A stretch of 6,663 nt of DNA from a bacterium (GCA_021800575.1 JAJYYW010000081.1:1-6663); one strand, 5' to 3'. Numbered from the stretch's first letter, positions 1-6,413 are shown. Numbers and translations are program-made. The notes: generated from the letters alone by a model not told the origin.

Positions 1-71
1 TTCAGGCACTGGCACAGCTGAGCACGCTGAGCGGGGTAGATTTGATAAAGGCGGAAAGAGACGGGAAATGA
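1..71 (+). CDS. C-terminal end of a TolC/CusC-like outer-membrane efflux protein (partial)
   Basis: Only the last 22 codons are inside the window (frame starting at base 3, stop TGA at 69-71). They read QALAQLSTLSGVDLIKAERDGK. The 'ALAxLxxLxGVDL' pattern is typical of the final helix of TolC-family outer-membrane factors, where a short polar tail follows the last periplasmic coiled-coil helix. The protein would be the outer-membrane channel that docks onto the adaptor encoded 213 bases downstream. The gene order C-B-A matches copper/silver efflux operons. The identification rests on a very short stretch plus context. The substrate class is inferred from the neighbours. Confidence 0.7.
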   Translation, partial: QALAQLSTLSGVDLIKAERDGK

Positions 72-137
72 ACTCTGCAATGATTAACAAAAGTTATAAC
101 AATTTTCCTTTTACAATAAACTCAGGACTCTCCTGCG

Positions 138-177
138 TTACCCCTCTTGAGGTAAGCGAGGTAAGGGGCGTTATGAT
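138..177 (+). promoter_or_regulatory. Candidate regulatory region upstream of the cusB-like gene (GAGGTAAG direct repeats, weak promoter)
   Basis: Two tandem copies of GAGGTAAG occur at 149-156 and 158-165, with a 9-base period. A related inverted half-site, TTACCCCTC, lies just upstream at 138-146. A weak sigma70-like pair overlaps them: TTGAGG at 147-152 and TATGAT at 172-177, with a 19-base spacer that is longer than ideal. The arrangement would suit a regulator binding across a promoter internal to the operon. No known CusR or CueR box was recognised. Regulation here is a guess from repeat geometry only. Confidence 0.22.
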
Positions 178-222
178 TTTTCTGATTCAGCAGATAAAAG
201 CCGCCGAAAGTAACTCCCTTAA

Positions 223-242
223 TCCCTCTTATGTAAGAGGGA
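223..242 (+). repeat. Perfect 9-base-arm palindrome in the leader of the cusB-like gene
   Basis: TCCCTCTTA at 223-231 is followed by TG and the exact reverse complement TAAGAGGGA at 234-242. The element lies 42 bases before the ATG at 285 and is not followed by a T run, so it is not an ordinary terminator. It could be an operator for a dimeric regulator or an mRNA hairpin in the 5' leader. The sequence does not distinguish these. Confidence 0.5.
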
Positions 243-272
243 TACCACAGAAGCACGAGAGAGGGCTACAGA

Positions 273-278
273 AAGGAG
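273..278 (+). promoter_or_regulatory. Ribosome binding site of the cusB-like gene
   Basis: AAGGAG is placed six bases before the ATG at 285. It fixes this start, which also gives a proper lipoprotein signal sequence at the N terminus. Confidence 0.85.
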
Positions 279-284
279 ACTAAG

Positions 285-1646
285 ATGAGAAAATATTTGA
301 TTATATTCAGTATGACTCTATTAGCTTTGACGGCATACGGCTGCTCGAAGCATACAACGCCCGGCACCGCCGCTACCGGACAGGCCCAACAGGCACCAGA
401 GAATTGCACAACCCTGTATAAGTCCACGATGATGCCGAAGGAGATATCGACCAGCCCGGGCAAGGACTCCATGGGCATGGAGATGGTGCCCTTCAAGAAA
501 TGCGAACAGGTGGGCGGAGAAAAACCCCATGCTCCAGGTACTGTCCGGATCTCAGCACGGCTGCAGCAGCGGTACGGCGTAACGCTCGGCACGGTTAAAA
601 ACAGGGATCTCACGTTCTCGGTACGAAACGATGCAATTATCACGTACAACGAGACGAGAATCAAAGACATCAATATAAAATTTTCCGGATGGATCCAGCG
701 GCTCTTCGCGGATTACACGGGCATGATGGTCTATCAGGGTCAGCCGCTGTTTACCATCTATTCTCCTGAGCTCGTGTCCGCTGAGCAGGAATACCTGCTC
801 GTTGCCGGCAGTCCTTCCACTGCAGGCGGCAGTGAGCTTGTCCGTGCCGCTGAACAAAAGCTGAGGTTGTGGAACATCACGGCAAGCCAGATCGAACGAA
901 TCAGGAAGGCGGGGAAGGCGTTCAAGACGCTTTCCTACTACGCGCCGTTCACGGGTTTTATCATCGAGAAACACGTTGTCCAGGGTCAGCATGTCGATGC
1001 CGGACAGACCCTGTTCAGGATAGCCGGCCTCAGCGATGTCTGGGCAATGGTCGACATCTATGAAAATCAGATTCCCTTCGTACACGCGGGACAGCAGGTC
1101 AGCCTGCAGATACAGGCATTCCCGGGCAACGACATCCGCGGCAGGATCGATTACATCTATCCCTATCTGAACAACGACACCAGAACCGTGAAAGCGAGGG
1201 TGGTGATACCCAATCCCGGATATATCATAAAGCCCGGGATGTACGGCACCGCCGTTATCAAAGATGTCATAGGTACACGGCTGTCCGTACCCTCCGCTGC
1301 GGTCATGAATACCGGGACACGGCAGGTGGTGTTCGTGGATAAAGGCGACGGCTATTTCGAGCCGCACACCGTACAGCTCGGTGAACATGCCGACGGCTTC
1401 TCTGTTGTTGTGTCCGGACTCGATGCGGGCGACCGCGTGGTAACGAACCCTGTGTTCCTGATCGATGCGGAGTCAAACCTCAACGAGGTAAGCGGTGCGA
1501 TGGGCTCAATGCCGGGCATGAACAAGACGAAACAGAAAGAAAATCAAGATTCAAAAGTCAAGATGCAACAGTCGGAACATCCTGAACAGAGACAGGGCAA
1601 CGCCCCTTCGAATCAGGACAATTCCATGCCGGGCATGAAGATGTGA
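285..1646 (+). CDS. cusB: CusB-like periplasmic adaptor (membrane fusion) subunit of a Cu(I)/Ag(I) RND efflux system, predicted lipoprotein
   Basis: This 453-residue protein should bridge the inner-membrane RND pump and the outer-membrane channel and hand metal to the pump. Residues 1-20 form a lipoprotein signal (hydrophobic core, then AYG|C20). Residues 45-69 form the heavy-metal-binding domain found in CusB proteins. By my recalled alignment to E. coli CusB, M49, M63 and M65 fall on its three metal-binding methionines M49, M64 and M66; the Cys pair seen in other versions of this domain is absent. The barrel-sandwich/lipoyl half motif follows at about 135-172 (GWIQRLF, TGMMVYQGQPL, YSPELVSAEQEYL). 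After a helical hairpin comes its second half (YYAPFTGFIIEKHVVQGQHV, about 218-237), then the beta-barrel and membrane-proximal domains to about residue 400 (NDTRTVKARVVIPNP, IKPGMYGTAVI, FLIDAESNL). The tail, 403-453, is low complexity and carries two copies of SMPGM. Family assignment is firm. Cu/Ag specificity is inferred from the methionines and the downstream pump. Confidence 0.93.
   Translation: MRKYLIIFSMTLLALTAYGCSKHTTPGTAATGQAQQAPENCTTLYKSTMMPKEISTSPGKDSMGMEMVPFKKCEQVGGEKPHAPGTVRISARLQQRYGVTLGTVKNRDLTFSVRNDAIITYNETRIKDINIKFSGWIQRLFADYTGMMVYQGQPLFTIYSPELVSAEQEYLLVAGSPSTAGGSELVRAAEQKLRLWNITASQIERIRKAGKAFKTLSYYAPFTGFIIEKHVVQGQHVDAGQTLFRIAGLSDVWAMVDIYENQIPFVHAGQQVSLQIQAFPGNDIRGRIDYIYPYLNNDTRTVKARVVIPNPGYIIKPGMYGTAVIKDVIGTRLSVPSAAVMNTGTRQVVFVDKGDGYFEPHTVQLGEHADGFSVVVSGLDAGDRVVTNPVFLIDAESNLNEVSGAMGSMPGMNKTKQKENQDSKVKMQQSEHPEQRQGNAPSNQDNSMPGMKM
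1509..1639 (+). repeat. Exact 14-base direct repeat flanking a low-complexity insert in the cusB-like tail
   Basis: ATGCCGGGCATGAA occurs at 1509-1522 and again at 1626-1639, exactly 117 bases (39 codons) apart and in the same reading frame, giving MPGM twice. The DNA between is A-rich and encodes a Lys/Gln/Asn/Ser-rich linker unlike the rest of the adaptor. This suggests a duplication or in-frame insertion in the tail. Selection for two Met motifs could give the same picture. Confidence 0.6.
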
Positions 1647-1733
1647 GCTATGAAGAAATTCAGAATTCAAGATTATAAATTTCAGCAACAAGTCATAAGG
1701 CTGGCAACAAAGGTGCAACGAAGCAATCAAATT

Positions 1734-1814
1734 TTCGTCATTTTGTGCTTGACACGGAATCCAGTTTTCCTGAAGAGCAGCATCTGGATTCCCGTTTACA
1801 CGGGAATGACGGAA
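1734..1814. repeat. Palindromic dispersed repeat (MITE/REP-like, ATTCCCG type) between the cusB-like and cusA-like genes
   Basis: Three nested pairings are visible. CGTCATT (1736-1742) pairs with AATGACG (1805-1811). GGAATCCAG (1756-1764) pairs with CTGGATTCC (1784-1792). ATTCCCGT (1788-1795) pairs with ACGGGAAT (1800-1807) across a TTAC loop. In translation it gives the familiar peptide fragment 'WIPVYTGMT', and in the other direction 'RHSRVNGNPD'; both are commonly seen in spurious proteins called on such repeats. It resembles the dRS3-type or miniature-palindrome repeats scattered between genes in many Gram-negative genomes. It has no coding capacity for a transposase. Exact element boundaries are uncertain without other copies. 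Confidence 0.75.
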
Positions 1815-1827
1815 TAGTGAAACTACC

Positions 1828-4800
1828 ATGATCAACAGCATCATCGAGTACTGCGCGAAGAACAAGTTCATCGTGTTCCTCGGTACGGCATTCCTGGTCG
1901 GCTGGGGCATCTGGGTGATCAACAAGACCCCCCTGGAGGCAATTCCGGACCTCACGCCCGTCCAGGTCATCGTGTATACGAAGTGGGAGGGCCAGAGCCC
2001 GAATGTCATAGAGGACCAGGTCACCTACCCCATTGTCACCGCACTGATATCGGCGCCGCGCGTGAAAGTCGTCCGGGGACTGTCGACCTTCGGATATTCA
2101 TACGTGTACGTCCTGTTCAAAGACGGGACCAACATGTACTGGGCGCGCAGCAGGGTCCTTGAGTACCTGCAGGAGATCAACGGCAAGCTGCCAGCGGGCG
2201 TCCATCCGACTCTCGGGCCCGACGCAACAGGCATCGGCTGGGGTCTCGAGTACGTACTGCTGGACAAGGGACACCGTTACAACCTGGCTGACCTGAGGAC
2301 ATTCCAGGACTGGTACCTGCGGTACTGGCTCGAGTCCGTGCACGGCGTGTCCGAAGTTGCGGGCATCGGCGGCTACCAGAAAGAATTCAGGGTCAATGTC
2401 TATCCCTCGCGTCTCCAGGCTTACCATATACCCCTGAGCACGGTGATACGGGCCATCAGGCATGCCAACAACGATGCCGGCGGCGCGTCCATCGAGGTCA
2501 ACGGGACGGAATTCGTGATCCGGAGCAACGGGTATATTGAGTCCCTGAACGATCTGGGCAACACCGTTGTCTTTGCATCCGCGCACGGCACCCCGGTCCT
2601 GCTGAAGGACATTGCGGACATCAAGTATGACGCGGTCATGCGGCGGGGCATCGCGGACTACGACGGCAAGGGCGATGTGGTCGGGGGGATTGTCATTGTC
2701 CGGTACGGAGCAGACATGTACAAGATCCTCAACGACGTGAAGAAAAAGATACAGGAGATCACACCGTCCCTCCCGAAGGGTGTACAGCTCAAGATCGTCT
2801 ACGATCAGTCGAACCTGATCGGGAGATCCGTTGCCACCCTGCGTGAAAAGCTCATCGAGGAAAGCATCATCGTGAGCATCGTTTCCATCATATTTCTCTA
2901 CAGTGTTACCAGCGCGCTCGTCGCCATCATCATCCTGCCCCTCGCCATACTCATGGCCCTGATCGGCATGTACTACGCCGGCGTATCGTCCAACATCATG
3001 TCGCTCGGCGGTATAGCAATAGCGATCGGCGCCATGGTCGACGCATCAATCGTCATGATAGAGAATGCAAACAAGTTTCTCGAACATGAGCACGCCCTGA
3101 CGCAGCAGAAACGCGAGGAGATCATCATCCGCGCAGCAAAACTCGTCGGCAGGCCGCTGTTTTTCTCCCTGCTGGTCATCGCGGTCTCGTTTCTGCCGAT
3201 CTTCGCCCTGACCGGGCCCGAGGGAAAACTGTTCAGACCGCTCGCGTACACCAAGACCTTCTCCATGCTGTTTGCGGCGTTCCTGTCCATTACCCTGGGA
3301 CCCACGCTCATGACCCTGTTTATCCGCGGTACGATAACCCCCGAGGAAAAAAACCCCCTCAACCGCATCATGATCAGGGCCTACCATCCCGTTGCTTCGT
3401 TCGCCCTGAAGCACAAAAAGATCATCCTCGGTGCTGCGATCCTGATCATCGTATCCATCGTCTTCCCATTCTCCCGGCTCGGCAGCGAGTTTATGCCCCC
3501 GCTCAACGAAGGGACGATCCTGTACATGCCGAGCACCCTGCCCGGGGTCTCGATCACCCAGGCGCGGCAGATGCTACAGGTCACGGACAGGATCATCAAG
3601 TCATTTCCCGAGGTGGCATCTGTATTCGGCAAGGCAGGGAAGGCGGATACCTCGACTGATCCAGCACCGCTCGAGATGATAGAGACCATCATCAACCTCA
3701 AACCGCAGTCGCAATGGCCAAAGGGTGTGACGTGGACGTCCTTAATTGATCAAATGAATGCGGCGATCAATGTCCCGGGTCTGACCAACGCGTGGACCAT
3801 GCCGATCAAGGGCAGAACCGACATGCTGACGACCGGCATTCGCACACCGGTCGGCATTAAGATCTACGGTCCCAGCCTTTCCGAGATGGAGAACCTCGGC
3901 AAGATGCTCGAAGAAACCCTCAACAAGGTCCCGGGGACGAGGAGCGTGTTTGCCGAACGGGCGGTCGGAGGACACTATATTAATTTCGACATCGATCGCC
4001 GGGCATTGGCCCGGTACGGCTTGAGCGTCGATGCTGTGAACGACGTGATTGAAACCGCCATCGGTGGCATGACCATCGGCAAGGTCATCCAGGGACGCGA
4101 ACGGTTCGCCATAGCCCTCCGCTACCCGCGTGAGCTCCGCGATAACCCCGACAGCCTCAGGATGATCCTTGTTCCCACACCCTCGGGTGCCGAGATACCG
4201 ATCGGCGAGCTCGCCCGCATCGTCAGGGTCAACGGTCCGCCGATGATCCGTGACGAGAACGGTATGCTGTCCGACTGGGTGTACGTCGATCTGACCACGA
4301 GCGATATCGGCGGGTACGTCGAGCGTGCACAAAAGGCCGTTGATGATGCTATCATAAAAAAGGGCCTGCTCCCGGCAGGCTATACCTTCGTGTGGACGGG
4401 ACAGTATGAATACATGGAACACGCGAAAAAAACCCTGCTGCTGGTGATCCCGTTGACCCTGTTCATCGTGTTCCTGCTCCTGTATTTCAACAAGCGCTCC
4501 GTAACAGAGGCGCTGATCGTGATGCTCGCAGTCCCGTTCTCCCTCACCGGTGCCATCTGGGGACTGTACCTGATGCACTATGAACTCAGTGTAGCCGTGT
4601 GGGTGGGTATTATTGCCCTTGCGGGCGTCGATGCGGAAACAGGGGTTGTTATGCTTGTGTACCTTGATGAGTCTTATCATACGTGGAAGGACAATGGTAC
4701 CATGAATACCCGTGAGGATCTGAAAGGATCCATCATGGAAGGTGCGGTACAGAGGATACGGCCGAAGATGATGACGGTGTTTGCAATTATTGCAGGTTTG

Positions 4801-4974
4801 CTGCCGATCATGTGGAGTTCGGGAAGCGGGGCGGATGTCATGAAGCGCATAGCAATGCCCATGATCGGCGGCGTTTTTACGTCCGCGGTCATGGAGCTCG
4901 TGGTATATCCGGTGATCTACCTGTACTGGAAACAGCGGTACTTGCCGCCACAGAAAAAAGAGGAGATGAAATGA
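1828..4974 (+). CDS. cusA: CusA-like heavy-metal RND efflux pump, Cu(I)/Ag(I) type
   Basis: This 1048-residue inner-membrane pump is the proton-driven engine of the tripartite system. The length matches CusA (E. coli CusA is 1047). TM1 is at about 13-31 and TM2-TM6 at about 345-499. TM7 is near 531-548, and TM8-TM12 run from about 868 to 1033, with two large periplasmic loops between. TM4 carries GAMVDASIVMIEN, with D405 as the proton-relay aspartate of the copper/silver subclass. M567, M617 and M666 align with the E. coli metal-site methionines M573, M623 and M672 (contexts LYMPSTLPG, APLEMIE, TDMLTTGI), and E619 with E625. Relay methionines M391, M403 and M1005 also appear kept. E937 and K980 match conserved charged residues of TM10-TM11. 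The ATG at 1828 is the first in-frame start after a TGA at 1807-1809, and MINSIIEYCAKNKF is a typical N terminus. No clear Shine-Dalgarno precedes it, because a palindromic repeat occupies that space. No frameshift or lost residue was seen. Confidence 0.96.
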   Translation: MINSIIEYCAKNKFIVFLGTAFLVGWGIWVINKTPLEAIPDLTPVQVIVYTKWEGQSPNVIEDQVTYPIVTALISAPRVKVVRGLSTFGYSYVYVLFKDGTNMYWARSRVLEYLQEINGKLPAGVHPTLGPDATGIGWGLEYVLLDKGHRYNLADLRTFQDWYLRYWLESVHGVSEVAGIGGYQKEFRVNVYPSRLQAYHIPLSTVIRAIRHANNDAGGASIEVNGTEFVIRSNGYIESLNDLGNTVVFASAHGTPVLLKDIADIKYDAVMRRGIADYDGKGDVVGGIVIVRYGADMYKILNDVKKKIQEITPSLPKGVQLKIVYDQSNLIGRSVATLREKLIEESIIVSIVSIIFLYSVTSALVAIIILPLAILMALIGMYYAGVSSNIMSLGGIAIAIGAMVDASIVMIENANKFLEHEHALTQQKREEIIIRAAKLVGRPLFFSLLVIAVSFLPIFALTGPEGKLFRPLAYTKTFSMLFAAFLSITLGPTLMTLFIRGTITPEEKNPLNRIMIRAYHPVASFALKHKKIILGAAILIIVSIVFPFSRLGSEFMPPLNEGTILYMPSTLPGVSITQARQMLQVTDRIIKSFPEVASVFGKAGKADTSTDPAPLEMIETIINLKPQSQWPKGVTWTSLIDQMNAAINVPGLTNAWTMPIKGRTDMLTTGIRTPVGIKIYGPSLSEMENLGKMLEETLNKVPGTRSVFAERAVGGHYINFDIDRRALARYGLSVDAVNDVIETAIGGMTIGKVIQGRERFAIALRYPRELRDNPDSLRMILVPTPSGAEIPIGELARIVRVNGPPMIRDENGMLSDWVYVDLTTSDIGGYVERAQKAVDDAIIKKGLLPAGYTFVWTGQYEYMEHAKKTLLLVIPLTLFIVFLLLYFNKRSVTEALIVMLAVPFSLTGAIWGLYLMHYELSVAVWVGIIALAGVDAETGVVMLVYLDESYHTWKDNGTMNTREDLKGSIMEGAVQRIRPKMMTVFAIIAGLLPIMWSSGSGADVMKRIAMPMIGGVFTSAVMELVVYPVIYLYWKQRYLPPQKKEEMK
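4961..4965 (+). promoter_or_regulatory. Ribosome binding site for the frame overlapping the cusA stop
   Basis: AGGAG sits five bases before the ATG at 4971, whose first base is the last base of the final cusA sense codon (ATGA overlap with the TGA at 4972-4974). This is a classic translational-coupling layout and supports initiation at 4971. The signal-peptide position argues for a later start at 5121. Confidence 0.55.
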
Positions 4975-5936
4975 GACATCCGGTATGGACAGCTTCTTAC
5001 GATGAACGGTGTATGCTCAATGCGAACAAAGTCGTCGCCCTTGCCCTGACCCGCCCTTCTGGCGTGTGCCCGCACAAGGCGGGGAGGTTCAGTTTTTCCC
5101 CCCTGCGGGGGACGGGCAGGATGAGGGCTTTTGGGGTATGGTTACCAGCCGTCCTCGGAATATGTTTCGTGCTGATGGTCTGTACGGCCTCTGCACACGC
5201 CGATTTTTATCCAGGGGTCGGCAGCGATGTTTCATTCACGAATCAGGACGAAACATACTACACGCTATACGGCAAGCTCGGGTATGCGCCATCCTCCAGG
5301 ACCTACCTGTCTGCAGGCTATTCACACGAATGGGGTGTCCCTCAAACGTCATCGACCGGGACTGAGCAGTACCATATCATATACGCAGACCTTTATCAGC
5401 GGGTGGGCAGGAAATGGAAGATCGGAGGGATAGCTAACTATACGTTCGGAGCAACATCCGACACAGACGGCTACTATTCTGTCTCAGGACGGCTGGAGGG
5501 CAGGTATGACCTGACCAGCATCTTCAGCATCGGTGCGGGCCCCGTGTATTATTACGTTGAGGGTCCCGGCAGTTTTCTGGGCGGGTTTCTCGGACTGTAC
5601 CTGTACCCTGTTTCTGACTGGGGTCTTTATGCGCGAGGAACAGCCGATACGTCCGTCAGTTCCGCCATTTCACAACAGGATGCAGAGCTCGCTCTCGGCA
5701 CCTCCTATACGTTTTTGAACCATTTCAGCGTGTACGCGCTCTACCGGCTATCGGCCGGCATAACAACCAACCCGGTCAATAACCTCTCCGGCGCATCATC
5801 CGGCAGGGGCACCATGGGCCCCCTGGCGATGGGTATGGGAGGGAACACGGGCAGCACTATGAACCGCTCCACGTCATTGAACTACGTTACATCGAGCATT
5901 TCGACAGTTACCCTGGGATTAGCTGTTACGTTTTAA
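4971..5936 (+). CDS. Predicted outer-membrane beta-barrel protein of unknown function in the cus-like operon
   Basis: I do not recognise the family. From the ATG at 4971 it is 321 residues. A well-formed signal peptide (MRAFGVWLPAVLGICFVLMV..., cleavage after AHA, residue 77) begins only at M51 (codon 5121), which would give a 271-residue precursor. The start is therefore ambiguous: 4971 has the better ribosome binding site and couples to cusA, while 5121 has only a G-rich stretch (5107-5112) but fits export. The mature part (from D78) shows alternating aromatic/polar strands with short turns: YLSAGYSHEWG, YHIIYADLYQRVG, KIGGIANYTFG, SVSGRLEGRYDL, GPVYYYVEG, GLYLYPVSDWGLYARGT, SVYALYRLSAG. 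The C terminus TLGLAVTF ends in Phe, the usual barrel-assembly signal. About 10-12 strands seem likely. A loop at 280-298 is Gly/Met rich (GTMGPLAMGMGG). It is probably cotranscribed with the pump. A role in metal passage or envelope stress is inferred from context only. Confidence 0.8.
   Translation: MRHPVWTASYDERCMLNANKVVALALTRPSGVCPHKAGRFSFSPLRGTGRMRAFGVWLPAVLGICFVLMVCTASAHADFYPGVGSDVSFTNQDETYYTLYGKLGYAPSSRTYLSAGYSHEWGVPQTSSTGTEQYHIIYADLYQRVGRKWKIGGIANYTFGATSDTDGYYSVSGRLEGRYDLTSIFSIGAGPVYYYVEGPGSFLGGFLGLYLYPVSDWGLYARGTADTSVSSAISQQDAELALGTSYTFLNHFSVYALYRLSAGITTNPVNNLSGASSGRGTMGPLAMGMGGNTGSTMNRSTSLNYVTSSISTVTLGLAVTF
5050..5111 (+). repeat. Cluster of GC-rich inverted repeats between the cusA stop and the barrel signal peptide
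   Basis: CCCGCC (5050-5055) pairs with GGCGGG (5078-5083) and encloses TGTGC (5065-5069) pairing with GCACA (5072-5076). A separate hairpin follows: CCCCC (5099-5103), loop TGC, GGGGG (5107-5111). Such density of pairing is more typical of non-coding leader DNA than of coding DNA. It supports translation of the barrel starting at 5121. There is no directly attached T run, so it is not a convincing terminator. Confidence 0.4.
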
Positions 5937-5958
5937 TGTGAGGTTTGTCTAAACCATA

Positions 5959-5965
5959 AAGGAGG
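5959..5965 (+). promoter_or_regulatory. Strong ribosome binding site of the Gln/Met-rich small protein gene
   Basis: AAGGAGG lies seven bases before the ATG at 5973. It is a near-consensus site and makes this small, compositionally odd gene a credible translated product. The gap from the previous stop is only 36 bases, so it is probably cotranscribed. Confidence 0.85.
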
Positions 5966-5972
5966 AAGTACC

Positions 5973-6413
5973 ATGAATAAAACGTTTGCCGCCATCGGCA
6001 CACTTGCATTTTCTCTTCTTGTAACCGGGATAGCGTTTCCTGCTGACCAAACAAGGACGCAGACACAGGATAAGACGCAGCTCCAGGACCAGACAAGAGA
6101 CCGGACACGGGATCAGTTGAGGACACAGGACCAAAAACGGGCCCAAGACCAGCTGAAAACCCAGGACCACTTGAGAACCCAGGAGCGGACAAAAGCACAG
6201 GAGCAGATCAGGATCCAGGAACAAACAGGCAAGCAGGGCCAAACAAAGGCACAGGAGCAGATCAGGAACAAGGTGCAGAATCAGCAGCGGATGGAACACC
6301 AAAACATGAACCAGAACCGCAACGAGCAGATGGAGCACCAGATGAACATGAACGCTCCAGCCCATGACCAGCGCGGCATGGGACCGGGCATGAACGGTAT
6401 GCACGGCAAGTAA
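5973..6413 (+). CDS. Small secreted Gln-rich hexapeptide-repeat protein with Met/His-rich tail, possible periplasmic metal-binding protein
   Basis: No known family is recognised. The 146-residue product starts with a signal peptide (MNKTFAAIGTLAFSLLVTGIAFPA, likely cleaved after residue 24). Residues 25-48 are Gln/Asp/Arg/Thr rich. Residues 49-96 form eight consecutive hexads of approximate form [LTIK]-[RK]-x-Q-[DE]-Q (LRTQDQ, KRAQDQ, LKTQDH, LRTQER, TKAQEQ, IRIQEQ, TGKQGQ, TKAQEQ). Residues 107-146 are Met/His/Asn rich (MEHQNM, MEHQMNM, GMGPGMNGMHGK) and contain no Cys. The size, signal peptide and Met/His motifs resemble SilE and PcoE, the small periplasmic Ag/Cu-binding proteins beside sil and pco efflux genes. 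The sequence itself does not look homologous to them. Position at the end of a cus-like operon, just before a terminator, supports a metal-buffering role. That role is inference. The hexad region is probably helical or disordered and its job is unknown. Confidence 0.82.
   Translation: MNKTFAAIGTLAFSLLVTGIAFPADQTRTQTQDKTQLQDQTRDRTRDQLRTQDQKRAQDQLKTQDHLRTQERTKAQEQIRIQEQTGKQGQTKAQEQIRNKVQNQQRMEHQNMNQNRNEQMEHQMNMNAPAHDQRGMGPGMNGMHGK
6117..6260 (+). repeat. 18-base-period coding tandem repeat
   Basis: Eight diverged 18-base units encode the hexads of the small secreted protein. Most have drifted, but a 19-base match (GCACAGGAGCAGATCAGGA) is exact between 6195-6213 and 6249-6267. These copies are 54 bases, or three units, apart. 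This points to expansion by unit duplication or slippage, with at least one recent event. Confidence 0.75.

Noticed and set aside
68..283. Open frame of 71 codons between the cusC-like tail and the cusB-like gene
   Set aside because: It starts inside the upstream gene without a ribosome binding site, runs through the palindrome and direct repeats, and has no protein-like composition.
552..1388. Long antisense frame of 278 codons opposite the cusB-like gene
   Set aside because: It is a shadow of a strongly supported sense gene. The high-GC codon pattern of the sense strand leaves antisense frames open. The same applies to the 312-codon antisense frame at 3742-4680.
1749..1754. Perfect TTGACA -35 hexamer before the cusA-like gene
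   Set aside because: No acceptable -10 box lies 16-18 bases downstream, and the hexamer is part of the repeat element.
1650..1817. 55-codon frame starting MKKFRIQDYK and ending WIPVYTGMTE
   Set aside because: Its second half is the translated palindromic repeat, and no Shine-Dalgarno precedes the ATG. Most likely spurious.
5009..5365. Alternative-frame open stretch of 118 codons within the barrel gene
   Set aside because: No ribosome binding site, no recognisable domain, and it overlaps a frame with a clear signal peptide and barrel strands.
6117..6260. Possible CRISPR array
   Set aside because: The repeats are 18-base coding units in frame with no unique spacers, so this is a protein repeat.
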